NCBI RefSeq assembly: GCF_007923265.1
Contig: NZ_VOJA01000001.1
Span: forward strand, 310,001 to 374,000
Direction of reading: 5' to 3'
Length of the DNA stretch: 64,000 bases
DNA from: Francisella salimarina
GTDB lineage: Bacteria; Pseudomonadota; Gammaproteobacteria; Francisellales; Francisellaceae
Below the pieces are notes generated by a model that did no database searches, was not told the origin of the DNA, and was given only the letters and a program-made list of their open reading frames with translations. The translations under genes were made by a program, and so were the position numbers. Positions 18,430 through 26,803 of the stretch are shown one piece after another (the stretch's first letter is position 1; every line of letters starts with the position of its first letter).

Positions 18430-19010
18430 AAAACTGAATTTTCTCCATATAAATAATTAGGTAACTGAAAGGTATAAAGAGCATAACCTCCGACTAGATC
18501 AGATGATTGATCTCCTATCGAGATAAGTATCTTATACCCTAGAGATTCAATATAAGCCCTTCTCTCTGCCTTAAAATTTTTAAAGCCCTTAGAATCATAT
18601 TTTGTCAAGTTATTTGGAAAAACAAATACATCTTCAAAACCCACATAACCAGCATTATGTAATGCCTGTTTTGTCGCTTCTAGATGCTTAGCAATACGCG
18701 CACTTATGAAAAATATTTTAAGTCCTTTAGCAAGACAGTAAAGATAGAAGTCTAAAGTAGCCTTGATTGGATAAGCACTAGTTTTTGCAAGTAGTTCATC
18801 CCAAATTTGATGATTCTCCTGTTGAGGAAAGCCTACTTCTTTAAAAGGATAATAATGATTCAATGAAGTTTCATCAATATCAAGAACTATGGCATGATTT
18901 TTTAATGAGGATTGAGCATCTATTATTTGCTTAGCTTTTTCAAGAATACTGCTTACCTCATCTTCATGAGCTTGACTCTCATAATAAGAAACAACTTGTT
19001 CTTGTGTCAT
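18426..19010 (-). CDS. HAD-superfamily acid phosphatase (class B-like), cytosolic form
   Basis: The 194-residue protein has the HAD catalytic motif I at D44-I-D46-E-T-S, motif II FISAR near residue 96, a lysine region, and motif IV GDQSSDLVGG near 174. This is the pattern of the acid phosphatase family that includes class B enzymes and plant vegetative storage proteins (PF03767). Relatives are usually secreted, but no signal peptide is present here and no upstream start adds one, so it should act in the cytosol. It is 8 bp downstream of the 2OG-oxygenase gene and probably co-transcribed with it. The substrate is unknown. Confidence 0.8.
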   Translation of the reverse strand: MTQEQVVSYYESQAHEDEVSSILEKAKQIIDAQSSLKNHAIVLDIDETSLNHYYPFKEVGFPQQENHQIWDELLAKTSAYPIKATLDFYLYCLAKGLKIFFISARIAKHLEATKQALHNAGYVGFEDVFVFPNNLTKYDSKGFKNFKAERRAYIESLGYKILISIGDQSSDLVGGYALYTFQLPNYLYGENSVF

Positions 19011-19018
19011 ATATACGC

Positions 19019-19864
19019 TTATTTTAGACCTAATTCTTTCAATCTTTCTTCTAGAAATATTCCAGCTTGAGGGTATTTTTCAGATAAATATACTTCTGGT
19101 TTAGGGTGTATAAAGCATGGTGTTGAAACTCGATCAAGATTTTCTATTTCACCTTCTGGCTTTACAACTCTATGCTTAGTTGCAATATACTCACCATTAG
19201 TCATTTCTTGAAGCATGTCACCAATATTTATAACTAGAGACTCACTATCACATGGCACATCATACCATTGATTAGTTACTGGTGACAAAACTTGTAAACC
19301 TGGTGAAGAAGCTATTGGCAACAATGTAATTAAGTTAATATCTTCATGTGCTGCAGCTCTTACTGCACCTGGCTCTTCATCACCTTTCATAGCAGGATAA
19401 TGTAATATTCTTAACAACGTACTTTCATAAGAAACAGTATCTCTTAATCGTTGTGGTAGCTTACTAGCAACAGCTGGATCCATATGCTCATCTATCCATT
19501 CAAGAAGTGTCTCGCCAAGCTTCATCATTTTTTCAAACATTTCTCTAGCTGCACCACTTACTTCCTCAGGATATCGCCCATTAGGAAAATATAAATGATA
19601 GAAGTGCTTAATGTCTTTTACTGTTTCACCCTTTGCAACCTCAGAGACATCTTTTGGAAAATATCCATCTTGATTTTCAACATCAAATAAGTATTTATCA
19701 GCATCACCTGACTTTAAGAAATCTTGCCATTCATTATATACAGCTTGGATAAGATTCCAATCAATAGGATGAGTCTTTAAAACCGCAAAACCAGTTTCTT
19801 TCAAAGACTTTGTAAACTCTTCGGCTGCATTATCTGCATAGTAATCAACGCTACGAATATTCAT
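19019..19864 (-). CDS. 2-oxoglutarate/Fe(II)-dependent oxygenase, isopenicillin N synthase-like
   Basis: The 281-residue protein has the iron-binding facial triad His173-x-Asp175 ... His231, followed by the 2-oxoglutarate-binding Arg245-x-Ser247. This is the order seen in the isopenicillin N synthase / plant DIOX group. The segment PNGRYPEE near 94-101 and the double-stranded beta-helix core (LITLLPIASSPGLQVLS) agree. Bacterial members hydroxylate or oxidise small metabolites; the substrate here cannot be inferred. It precedes a HAD phosphatase by 8 bp. An Asp at the iron site argues for an active oxygenase. Confidence 0.85.
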   Translation of the reverse strand: MNIRSVDYYADNAAEEFTKSLKETGFAVLKTHPIDWNLIQAVYNEWQDFLKSGDADKYLFDVENQDGYFPKDVSEVAKGETVKDIKHFYHLYFPNGRYPEEVSGAAREMFEKMMKLGETLLEWIDEHMDPAVASKLPQRLRDTVSYESTLLRILHYPAMKGDEEPGAVRAAAHEDINLITLLPIASSPGLQVLSPVTNQWYDVPCDSESLVINIGDMLQEMTNGEYIATKHRVVKPEGEIENLDRVSTPCFIHPKPEVYLSEKYPQAGIFLEERLKELGLK

Positions 19865-19984
19865 TTTTACTCCATATTTTTAGAGGGAAACAATTCAAGG
19901 ACTGCCTTTAATTATATCAATAATACTTTTATGTTTCATTAACTTGATGATATCTTAGATAGGAAAACTTAATCAAATAAACTT

Positions 19985-20272
19985 CTATAGCTTCTTCTTT
20001 ATTTTTCTACGCAAATATATCTCTAACTTATCAAGTGATCTTGCAAGTTTTTTACTTATTGCAATAAATGGTAATAAAGCTAATCCTATAAAAAATAATC
20101 CTGGTCCAGGAGTAAATAGCATAATTAGACCAAGTATCAAAGCCACAATTGAAATTATTAAAAACATTAATAAAACTAGAGGATTAGATAATTTTTTACG
20201 AGAATATCTATGCAATAAATAAAACCTTTTTCCTGGTTTAGCTTTTACTATACTTTTAAGTTTCAGTATCAC
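19985..20272 (-). CDS. Small PGPGW-type two-helix membrane protein
   Basis: The 95-residue protein has a very basic N-terminus, two adjacent hydrophobic helices (about residues 35-75) separated by the turn PGPGLF, and a Lys-rich C-terminus. The PGPG turn between two helices defines the putative transmembrane PGPGW family (PF09656), whose function is unknown. The start is a GTG with an AAGGT site about nine bases upstream. It lies between the 2OG-oxygenase gene (120-bp gap) and xerD (49-bp gap) on the same strand. Confidence 0.7.
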   Translation of the reverse strand: MILKLKSIVKAKPGKRFYLLHRYSRKKLSNPLVLLMFLIISIVALILGLIMLFTPGPGLFFIGLALLPFIAISKKLARSLDKLEIYLRRKIKKKL

Positions 20273-20321
20273 TTTTAAACATACCTTCTAAGTTAAGCAA
20301 ATAACACTGGCTCTAATAATT

Positions 20322-21200
20322 TTAACCTCTTGGATGATGTTTTTGGTATATTTCTTGTAAGCGATTTTGAGATATATGTGTATAAATAGTTGTTGTTGAT
20401 ACATTACTATGACCTAACAATAACTGAACCGATCTAAGATCGGCACCATGATTGAGCAAATGTGTTGCAAAAGCATGTCTTAGAGTATGTGGTGATATAT
20501 CTGTGTTTATACCCGCAATAAGCGCATAGCTCTTAATACGATGCCAAAAAGATTGACGAGTTATTCTCTTTGAATGTTTGCTAATAAAGACTGCTTTCTC
20601 TTTAAAATTCTTTGCTAACGACTCACGCGACTCTTCAAAATACTTGTGTAAATATTCAAGTGCATACTCTCCTATCGGCACAATTCGCTCTTTCGAGCCT
20701 TTACCCATGACTTGTATTACCCCGACATTCAAATCAATATCATGAGTATTTAGCCCAACCAACTCACTAACTCTCAAACCTGTAGCATACATAAGCTCTA
20801 GCATTGCCTTATCACGAATACCAATATCATCTGTTAAATCAGGCGCTTGAAGTAGCCTTTCGACATCAACTTCTGTCATATCTTTAGGCAACCTTTTAGC
20901 TAACTTCGGTAAAGTTAATTTTGTAGTCGGATTAGTAGTAGCTTGTCCTGTCGATATAAGCCAATTATAGAACTTACGTAATGTAGATATCATACGCGCA
21001 TTAGATCGGCTACTATAGCCATTCTTAGAACGATAAGATATAAAAGCATATAATTGCTCAAAATCAAGACTAATTAATTCTGCTTGCGAGAAATAATTTT
21101 GTAAAAACTTTAGATCTGTACGATAAGATGAAATAGTGTTTTGGCTTAAACCGTGCTCAAGCCAAAGATTATCAAGAAAAGCATCAACAGCTGTAGACAC
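20322..21200 (-). CDS. xerD: Tyrosine recombinase XerD
   Basis: XerD cuts and rejoins DNA at the chromosomal dif site to resolve dimers at cell division. The 292-residue protein has an N-terminal SAM-like core-binding domain and a C-terminal catalytic domain. Catalytic residues are Arg143 (TGLRVSEL), Lys167, His238-x2-Arg241, His264 and the nucleophile Tyr273 (TTIYTH). Segments such as RLPKDMTE, WHRIKSYA and the HHPRG C-terminus align with E. coli XerD and not XerC. The start is a GTG with AGGAAAA nine bases upstream. The gene is followed by the PGPGW gene on the same strand. Confidence 0.88.
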   Translation of the reverse strand: MSTAVDAFLDNLWLEHGLSQNTISSYRTDLKFLQNYFSQAELISLDFEQLYAFISYRSKNGYSSRSNARMISTLRKFYNWLISTGQATTNPTTKLTLPKLAKRLPKDMTEVDVERLLQAPDLTDDIGIRDKAMLELMYATGLRVSELVGLNTHDIDLNVGVIQVMGKGSKERIVPIGEYALEYLHKYFEESRESLAKNFKEKAVFISKHSKRITRQSFWHRIKSYALIAGINTDISPHTLRHAFATHLLNHGADLRSVQLLLGHSNVSTTTIYTHISQNRLQEIYQKHHPRG

Positions 21201-21218
21201 TTTTTGATTTTCCTAGAA

Positions 21219-21566
21219 TTATACTTTTTCTTTAATTCTAGCAGCCTTACCGGTAAGACCTCTCATGTAGTATAGCTTAGCTCTACGTACATCTGCTCTC
21301 TTCTCAACAGTGATACTGTCAATCAAAGGTGAATGCGTTTGAAAAGTTCTTTCTACACCCATACCTGAAGACATTTTTCTCACTGTGAAAGCAGAGTGAA
21401 GACCTCTGTTTCTTTTTCTAAGAACAAAACCTTTAAAAGCCTGAATTCTTTGCTTATCACCTTCTCTAATCCATAGATTAACAGTGATTGAATCACCTGG
21501 ATTAAATTCTGGAAGATCTGTTCTGATTTGTGACTTTTCTACTAATTCAACAAATTTATTTTTCAT
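21219..21566 (-). CDS. rplS: 50S ribosomal protein L19
   Basis: The 115-residue basic protein has the normal L19 length, with the family segments [14 protein letters not shown] and [17 protein letters not shown]19 sits at the 30S-50S interface near the decoding side. It is the last gene of the rpsP-rimM-trmD-rplS operon, overlapping trmD by 11 bp, so its translation is probably coupled. xerD follows 18 bp downstream on the same strand. Confidence 0.97.
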   Translation of the reverse strand: MKNKFVELVEKSQIRTDLPEFNPGDSITVNLWIREGDKQRIQAFKGFVLRKRNRGLHSAFTVRKMSSGMGVERTFQTHSPLIDSITVEKRADVRRAKLYYMRGLTGKAARIKEKV

Positions 21567-22323
21567 TATTTTCTCCTTTTGTGCTTACCATATCCATTTT
21601 ATAATCATTTATAATTTGCTTATCTTCTTCAGATAGGCATAGGCACTCGATTAAATCTTTACGACGCTCATAAGTCCTTATCAACTTCTGTTTACGCCTC
21701 CATTTCGCTATTTCCTTATGATTACCAGATAACAAAACACCAGGTACTGAGTTACCATCAGGCAAAACAGCTGGCTTTGTATAGTGTGGGTAGTCCAAAA
21801 GACCATCATAAAAAGAATCCTCAATCATGGAATCCTTGTTACCCAACACCTCTGGCAATAGCCTTATCAGACTATCCATAACTAGCATAGCAGGGAGCTC
21901 ACCACCACTTAATACAAAATCACCTACAGAGATTTCCTCATCGACATGATCTTGTACAAGGCGCTCATCAACCCCTTCATATCTGCCACAAAGTAGTATC
22001 AGTGAATCATTTTGCAAAAGCTCAAGAGCCTTCTCATGATTAAAAACACCACCCTGAGGTGACAAGTATACTACTTTTGCATTATAACCTAAAGTACTTT
22101 TTGCTTCTTTAATAGCTTCAGATAAAGGTCCATATTTCATAACCATACCAGCGCCACCACCAAAACTAGTGTCATCTACAGTAGCATGCTTATCTGTTGC
22201 ATAACTACGAGGGTTAAAATAATTTATAGATATTTTAGAGTCTTTAACTGCTCTAGCAGTAATCCCGAAATCACTTATTGCCCTAAACATTTCTGGAAAT
22301 ATAGATATTATTCCGAATTTCAT
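21556..22323 (-). CDS. trmD: tRNA (guanine37-N1)-methyltransferase TrmD
   Basis: TrmD methylates G37 next to the anticodon of tRNAs that read C-starting codons, preventing +1 frameshifting, with SAM held in a trefoil knot. Visible features are the N-terminal [11 protein letters not shown], the knot residues [12 protein letters not shown], and [12 protein letters not shown] chose the ATG at 22323 (255 residues) with AGGTG seven bases upstream; a GTG nine bases earlier is in frame but has no advantage. Unlike the usual tight spacing, 231 bp separate it from rimM, and this gap holds the structured element described separately. Confidence 0.96.
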   Translation of the reverse strand: MKFGIISIFPEMFRAISDFGITARAVKDSKISINYFNPRSYATDKHATVDDTSFGGGAGMVMKYGPLSEAIKEAKSTLGYNAKVVYLSPQGGVFNHEKALELLQNDSLILLCGRYEGVDERLVQDHVDEEISVGDFVLSGGELPAMLVMDSLIRLLPEVLGNKDSMIEDSFYDGLLDYPHYTKPAVLPDGNSVPGVLLSGNHKEIAKWRRKQKLIRTYERRKDLIECLCLSEEDKQIINDYKMDMVSTKGENNEK

Positions 22324-22357
22324 TTTGAACACCTATTCTAAATCTTCCCTAATTGTA

Positions 22358-22526
22358 TTACCTACAACAAACAAACACAAATATTTGAGAGATAAAATAC
22401 ACTTTGTAGCAATGAATGCACATTGACGATTAGTATTTTATAAAATACGATAGCGCAGTGCTAAGTGATTTCACATACTTTTTCCAACATAAAAAGAATA
22501 TGTCGCTAATGCTTAGCAGTAGGTAA
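22358..22526. other. Structured intergenic element between rimM and trmD
   Basis: This 169-bp stretch has nested inverted repeats. The outer pair is TTACCTAC (22358-22365) and GTAGGTAA (22519-22526). Inside are TAAAATAC (22393-22400) with GTATTTTA (22433-22440), enclosing CAATG/CATTG (22410-22425), and a perfect palindrome GTATTTTATAAAATAC (22433-22448). A long hairpin follows: TGCTAAG (22459-22465) with CTTAGCA (22512-22518), holding ACATA-CTTTTT and AAAAAG-aa-TATGT. No open reading frame of note is present. It may be a small MITE-like insertion with terminal inverted repeats, or an RNA control element in the ribosomal operon. No target-site duplication is clear. Confidence 0.6.
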
Positions 22527-22554
22527 CAACATATTATTAGGAAAGAATTATTGA

Positions 22555-23064
22555 CTAATAATCATATTCCCAATCAACGACTATTTTTTTAGACTCAAGA
22601 TCTTGGCTAACTATATATTGCTTAACATAAGGAATTAAATATTCACCAGAATCATTCTTACAAACAAGAACCTCGTTGGCTCCAGTTTCAATAATATCAA
22701 TGACATTACCAAATGAATCATTCACCATATTAACTACTGAGCAACCTATCAAATCCTTGAAATAGGCTTCATCTTCTTCAACCTTAGGTAAGGCTTCTTT
22801 TGGTACACCAATTAGGGAATTTACATATTTCTTAGCTACTTCTGCACTATCAACACTAGCAAGTTTAATATACAACTTATCCCCTCTTCTAAAAACACTT
22901 TCTTCTTTGAGGGGTTGCCAAATATTATTAGCTGGCAATTGAATATACCAGTCACCATAGCTTAAAAGAGTTTCAATTGAATTCGCCAAAGGATATAAAT
23001 TAAGCTCACCATCAAGCTTATATGTAGCACCAATCTTAGCTATTTCTACGAAGTCCTGTGACAT
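22555..23064 (-). CDS. rimM: Ribosome maturation factor RimM
   Basis: RimM binds S19 on the 30S subunit and is needed for maturation of the 16S rRNA head domain. The 169-residue length is normal. The N-terminal domain begins with [20 protein letters not shown], close to the family's KIGKAHGLKGEV pattern. A PRC-barrel domain fills the C-terminal half (about 95-169), ending in VDWEYDY. It follows rpsP by 30 bp. The 231-bp spacer to trmD is unusual for this operon. Confidence 0.94.
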   Translation of the reverse strand: MSQDFVEIAKIGATYKLDGELNLYPLANSIETLLSYGDWYIQLPANNIWQPLKEESVFRRGDKLYIKLASVDSAEVAKKYVNSLIGVPKEALPKVEEDEAYFKDLIGCSVVNMVNDSFGNVIDIIETGANEVLVCKNDSGEYLIPYVKQYIVSQDLESKKIVVDWEYDY

Positions 23065-23094
23065 AAAAGAAAAATTATTATGAAAATGATGCTA

Positions 23095-23343
23095 TTAAGC
23101 AACTTTTTTTGCTTCTTTGATTAAGCTAGCTACTCTATCTGAAGGCTGAGCACCTTTAGCAAGCCAAGCTTCAGCTTTAGCTACATCAAGCTTTAATCTT
23201 TCTTCACCACCTTTAGCTAAAGGATTAAAGAAACCTAGCTTCTCGATAAATCTACCATCTCTTGGGCTTCTTTTATCAGCAACTACGATTCTATAGAAAG
23301 GACGCTTTTTAGCTCCACCACGAGCCATACGAATTACTACCAT
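23095..23343 (-). CDS. rpsP: 30S ribosomal protein S16
   Basis: The 82-residue basic protein is the standard length for S16 and shows [17 protein letters not shown] at its start and [12 protein letters not shown] in the middle, both hallmarks of the family. S16 binds 16S rRNA early in assembly of the 30S body. It is the first gene of the rpsP-rimM-trmD-rplS operon, preceded by CCGGAGAA as ribosome site. It is divergent from metK; the shared spacer is 285 bp, and an AAGCTTAG-centred palindrome near 23390 lies in the rpsP leader. Confidence 0.97.
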   Translation of the reverse strand: MVVIRMARGGAKKRPFYRIVVADKRSPRDGRFIEKLGFFNPLAKGGEERLKLDVAKAEAWLAKGAQPSDRVASLIKEAKKVA

Positions 23344-23475
23344 TTATTATTCTCCGGTTTTATCTTTTTATATTTCAAACTTTTCTTAGCTAAGCTTAGC
23401 AGCCATAAACCTAGCAAAAATTATGCAAAAATTTAATAGCAATACTTTAAAGTCTCTTAACCAAAATGTCAATAG

Positions 23476-23503
23476 TTGACTTTACATAAACATAATATAT
23501 AAT
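23476..23503 (+). promoter_or_regulatory. Sigma70 promoter of metK
   Basis: TTGACT (23476-23481) and TATAAT (23498-23503) are separated by 16 bp, a near-consensus promoter. The predicted start is about 23510, which leaves a 5' leader of about 119 nt before the metK ATG. That leader opens directly with the first hairpin of the structured region. Confidence 0.8.
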
Positions 23504-23510
23504 ACCCGAA

Positions 23511-23622
23511 GTCGCTGAATTTAACAAACAACTTGCTTGCGACACTAAATAATAAGCTAAAGCGTTTCTACTAAATTTTATAAAAGATTTTCTAGAAACC
23601 TTTTAGCAAAACTAAAAGGGAG
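23511..23622 (+). promoter_or_regulatory. Structured 5' leader of metK, candidate riboswitch or attenuator
   Basis: Three hairpins are visible in the leader. Hairpin 1 pairs GTCGC (23511-23515) with GCGAC (23539-23543). Hairpin 2 pairs GTTTCTA (23564-23570) with TAGAAAC (23593-23599) and holds the palindrome TTTTATAAAA. Hairpin 3 pairs CCTTTTAG (23599-23606) with CTAAAAGG (23612-23619) over a CAAAA loop. The Shine-Dalgarno AGGGAG (23617-23622) begins inside hairpin 3, so folding would mask it. A sequestered ribosome site in front of the SAM synthetase gene suggests translation control by SAM or a related signal. I do not recognise a published SAM riboswitch class. Confidence 0.5.
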
Positions 23623-23628
23623 AACGAA

Positions 23629-24789
23629 ATGTCAAAAAATTATTTATTCACATCCGAATCAGTTTCAGAAGGACATCCAGACAAACTAGCTGATCAAATT
23701 TCAGATGCCATCTTAGATGAAATCCTAAAACAAGATAAAAATGCTCGTGTGGCGTGTGAAACTCTTGTAAAAACAGGCATGGCTCTAGTTGCTGGTGAAA
23801 TCACAACTTCTGCATGGATAGATATTGAAGAGTTAGTTAGAAAAGTAATTGTTGAAACAGGTTACGATGACGCAAACAAAGGTATCGATGGAAGGACTTG
23901 CTCAGTTATAAATGCTATTGGTAAACAATCAGGCGATATTGCCCAAGGTGTTGATCGTGGATCACTAGAAGACCTTGGTGCCGGAGATCAAGGGCTCATG
24001 TTTGGTTTTGCGACAAATGAAACTCCTACTCTTATGCCTTCTGCTATTTACTACTCTCATCTACTAATGAAAAAGCAAGCTGAGTTAAGAAAATCAGGAA
24101 AACTTGCTTGGTTAAGACCAGATGCAAAAGCTCAGGTTACACTTGCTTACGAAAATGATAAACCTAAATTTATTGATACAATCGTACTTTCCACTCAGCA
24201 CAATGAATCAATCTCACAAAAAGATCTTCATGATGCTGTAATAGAAGAAATTGTAAAAGAGGTAATTCCTGCTGAGCTAATCACAAAAGATACGAAGTAT
24301 CACATCAATCCAACAGGTGTATTCTTAATAGGTGGTCCTCAAGGAGATTGCGGTCTTACGGGTAGAAAAATTATTGTTGATACTTACGGTGGAGCAGCTC
24401 ATCATGGTGGTGGTGCATTCTCTGGTAAAGATCCATCTAAGGTAGATCGTTCTGGTGCATATATGGGTAGATACATCGCTAAAAATGTTGTTGCAGCTGG
24501 CCTAGCAGATAAATGCGAGGTTCAAGTAGCATACGCGATTGGTGTGGCAAAGCCAGTATCACTTATGATTAATACATTTGGTACAGGCAAAATTGCTGAT
24601 AGCAAAATTGAACAACTAGTTTCAGAAACTTTTGATCTTAGAGTCGGTAAGATTATCGAAAATCTTGATCTACTTAGACCAATTTATCGTAAAACATCTA
24701 ACTATGGCCATTTTGGTCGTGAATTACCAGAATTCTCTTGGGAAAAAATAGATAAGGCAGATAATCTTAAGTCTGCCGCTAAAATCTAA
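23629..24789 (+). CDS. metK: S-adenosylmethionine synthetase
   Basis: MetK makes S-adenosylmethionine from methionine and ATP. The 386-residue protein has the metal- and ATP-binding segment [18 protein letters not shown] at residues 13-30, [12 protein letters not shown] near 117-128, and the signature [16 protein letters not shown] near 262-277. It is transcribed alone from a near-consensus promoter, through a structured leader that overlaps its ribosome site. After its stop there is a 732-bp gap. The identification is certain from length and motifs. Confidence 0.98.
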   Translation: MSKNYLFTSESVSEGHPDKLADQISDAILDEILKQDKNARVACETLVKTGMALVAGEITTSAWIDIEELVRKVIVETGYDDANKGIDGRTCSVINAIGKQSGDIAQGVDRGSLEDLGAGDQGLMFGFATNETPTLMPSAIYYSHLLMKKQAELRKSGKLAWLRPDAKAQVTLAYENDKPKFIDTIVLSTQHNESISQKDLHDAVIEEIVKEVIPAELITKDTKYHINPTGVFLIGGPQGDCGLTGRKIIVDTYGGAAHHGGGAFSGKDPSKVDRSGAYMGRYIAKNVVAAGLADKCEVQVAYAIGVAKPVSLMINTFGTGKIADSKIEQLVSETFDLRVGKIIENLDLLRPIYRKTSNYGHFGRELPEFSWEKIDKADNLKSAAKI

Positions 24790-24879
24790 TTTATTCTTTA
24801 TACTCTCTATATTTCAATAAAATCAACCACCTATATTATTAGAATCTATTACAATAATATGACAACACTTTGTGAATAT

Positions 24880-24898
24880 GAAAATGATTATCTTTTTA
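24880..24898 (+). promoter_or_regulatory. Fur-box-like sequence
   Basis: The 19 bases from 24880 agree with the Fur consensus (GATAATGATAATCATTATC) at about 14 positions, most strongly in the left part GAAAATGATTATC. No coding region starts downstream on the plus strand. In such AT-rich DNA chance matches are common, so confidence is low. Confidence 0.25.
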
Positions 24899-24902
24899 TT
24901 AA

Positions 24903-24972
24903 GAGTTTATAACTAACCTTATATATTATTTATATATTATTTATATAATATTGAGAATAATTATATAAACTC
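24903..24972. repeat. Inverted repeat enclosing AT tandem units
   Basis: GAGTTTATA (24903-24911) and TATAAACTC (24964-24972) are perfect 9-bp inverted repeats. Between them, the unit TATATTATTTA recurs about two and a half times and itself ends in a 7-bp stem (ATATTAT/ATAATAT). The whole could form a cruciform or an RNA hairpin of about 70 nt. Confidence 0.6.
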
Positions 24973-25521
24973 GTATGCCACTATACTCCAGCATTTCTAG
25001 TATCTATTTTTCAATCTAATCGAAAATACAAAATAATAGCAAAAAGACTTATATTAGGAAATATAATTGGCTCAATTAGAGACTTTTAAGATAAACTTTT
25101 AGAGGTGCTCATAAAACTTCTGAGTTAGACGACTCTAACTAAATTAGATAATTTAATAGTTCGTTAATCACTAAATATTTATATCTTAAGAGTAGTTCCT
25201 GAAAGCAACAAGTCTAAATACCCCTTACTTTCTATAAAGTTATAGCATATTTTGGTTATAAAGCTCGTTAAAAGATTATAGACACACCTTTTTGGATATA
25301 GTATCAAGGCAATATTACATTCTGTTAGAGCTTGACTACAGAATCTAGTAAATAGCTTAGATATGAACCATCTAGTCAATTATCACTTAAATTATTATGT
25401 GCATTAAGAACAAATTTACTAAATAACCTACAACGTTTGATACATAGTTTTAAGACTTATATTTATAAAAGATTAGAGGGAAAGTTTTTGAAAGAGAATA
25501 CTTAAGAAATATTTATTTAGA

Positions 25522-26688
25522 TTATGCTGTCGTACTAGCTTTATTATATTTTTTCTTTGCTTGAATAAATTCAATTTTTAAATCTTTATACTTTGATTTA
25601 ATTTCTCTTATATCAGCCTTAGATAATACATTCTCTTTCTTAGCTTTTAAGTATTCTTGCTTAGCACTATACATATTTTTGACATTTGTAACTAACTTAG
25701 CGTACATTTCTTCAATACCTAAGTGGAATGTTTTATTCTTTTTAGTTAATGCCTCATCAAGTTTAACCTTTGCTTTTGCAATTTCAATCAAATGCTTAGG
25801 CGTAGTTTTAAGATCATAGCACCAACCTATCTTTGCTAATCCAGCAATGAACCATTTAGAAGGATCAAGATCAAACCATCTTATACCATTTCTATAGTCT
25901 CCGGCAAAAGCATGATGATAATTATGATAACCTTCTCCACCAGTTACAATAGCTGTTATCCAACTATCTCTAGCTGTGTTTTTTGTAGAGTATGGTCTTC
26001 TTCCTATAGTATGTGCTAAAGAGTTAATACAAAAAGTCGCATGATGAACTAATACAACTCTCAATAGGCCTCCCAAAACTAAGAAGCCCAAAGCACTATG
26101 CCAAGCAGCAGTTAATGTACCGCCAGATAAGAAACCAAAAACAAATCCAAGCAGCGCAGGTAAACCAAAACATGCTAGAATAGCTAGCACAGTGTAGTTA
26201 TTGTGCTGATATACCAATGCCTTATCTTTCAATAAATCATTAATACCTCTAATTTCTTGAACATCTGGGCTACTATGTCTTAGCAACCAACCAAAGTGTG
26301 AAAACCAGAATCCTCTTGTCGCAGCGTAAGGATCTTTGACAGGATCGTCAACATCTTTATGATGTTTTCTATGATCTGATGACCATTGAATTACACTATT
26401 CTGTAATGCTGCAGTACCAAAAAGCAAAAGTGCATAACTTACAATCTTATTAGCTTTGTATGTCTTATGAGACCATAACCTATGGTATCCCATTGTAATA
26501 CCCACACCCGTAAGTGCATAGAAAACTACAAGACATACATAATCAGCAGTAGTGAACCCAATAGTCATTGCATACCATGGGACAGCGATAATTGTAACCA
26601 ACGGCAAAAGCAGAAGTCCAAAGACACTCTTCCAGACTATACTACCTTCTTTTTCAATGGTCTGATGTATTATTTCATTATTATTCAT
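25522..26688 (-). CDS. Acyl-CoA/fatty-acid desaturase (delta-9 type) with Lys-rich tail
   Basis: This is a membrane di-iron desaturase that introduces a cis double bond into saturated acyl chains. The three histidine boxes are complete: HRLWSH (69-74), HRKHH (106-110) and HNYHH (255-259), set among four or five hydrophobic helices. The catalytic part ends near residue 290. The remaining 100 or so residues form a charged, Lys-rich, probably coiled-coil tail that most bacterial homologues lack. It is transcribed alone; two palindromes in its upstream spacer are candidate operator sites. The enzyme needs oxygen and an electron donor that is not encoded nearby. Regiospecificity is inferred from the family. 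Confidence 0.88.
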   Translation of the reverse strand: MNNNEIIHQTIEKEGSIVWKSVFGLLLLPLVTIIAVPWYAMTIGFTTADYVCLVVFYALTGVGITMGYHRLWSHKTYKANKIVSYALLLFGTAALQNSVIQWSSDHRKHHKDVDDPVKDPYAATRGFWFSHFGWLLRHSSPDVQEIRGINDLLKDKALVYQHNNYTVLAILACFGLPALLGFVFGFLSGGTLTAAWHSALGFLVLGGLLRVVLVHHATFCINSLAHTIGRRPYSTKNTARDSWITAIVTGGEGYHNYHHAFAGDYRNGIRWFDLDPSKWFIAGLAKIGWCYDLKTTPKHLIEIAKAKVKLDEALTKKNKTFHLGIEEMYAKLVTNVKNMYSAKQEYLKAKKENVLSKADIREIKSKYKDLKIEFIQAKKKYNKASTTA

Positions 26689-26720
26689 TTAGAACCTTTA
26701 ACCTTTTTTTGAATTTAACC

Positions 26721-26766
26721 CACATGATGTGAGTATGGAATTTATTATTTACGATATTATAATATC
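26721..26766 (-). promoter_or_regulatory. Desaturase upstream region with two palindromes
   Basis: CACATGATGTG (26721-26731) is a perfect palindrome around one central base, about 33 bp before the desaturase ATG. GATATTATAATATC (26753-26766) is a perfect 14-bp palindrome containing a TATAAT that could serve as the -10 hexamer on the minus strand. A repressor overlapping the promoter would be a natural arrangement for membrane-lipid control. The regulator is not identifiable. Confidence 0.4.
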
Positions 26767-26803
26767 ATGAAACTAATATTTTTGATAGTTATTTATGGTA
26801 GCC

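Larger units (their letters stand above)
24790..25521. other. 732-bp AT-rich gap without a recognisable gene
   Basis: The stretch between the metK stop and the desaturase stop has no frame that looks coding. The longest frame (minus strand, about 25179-25379, 66 codons) has no family resemblance, no ribosome site and a composition like the surrounding DNA. The gap holds a Fur-box-like sequence, a 9-bp inverted repeat around A/T tandem units, and a hairpin AGTTAGA-cgac-TCTAACT near 25123-25140. It may be a decayed gene, a mobile element scar, or host an untranslated RNA. Nothing can be assigned. Confidence 0.5.

Noticed and set aside
20322-21200. XerC rather than XerD
   Set aside because: The internal and C-terminal segments align better with XerD; a genome-wide check for a second Xer protein would settle it.
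23511-23622. A known SAM riboswitch class upstream of metK
   Set aside because: The conserved cores of the SAM classes I know are not visible; only the hairpins and masked ribosome site are supported.
25179-25379. 66-codon frame in the metK-desaturase gap, perhaps a transposase remnant
   Set aside because: No transposase motif or known Francisella insertion sequence end could be recognised by eye.
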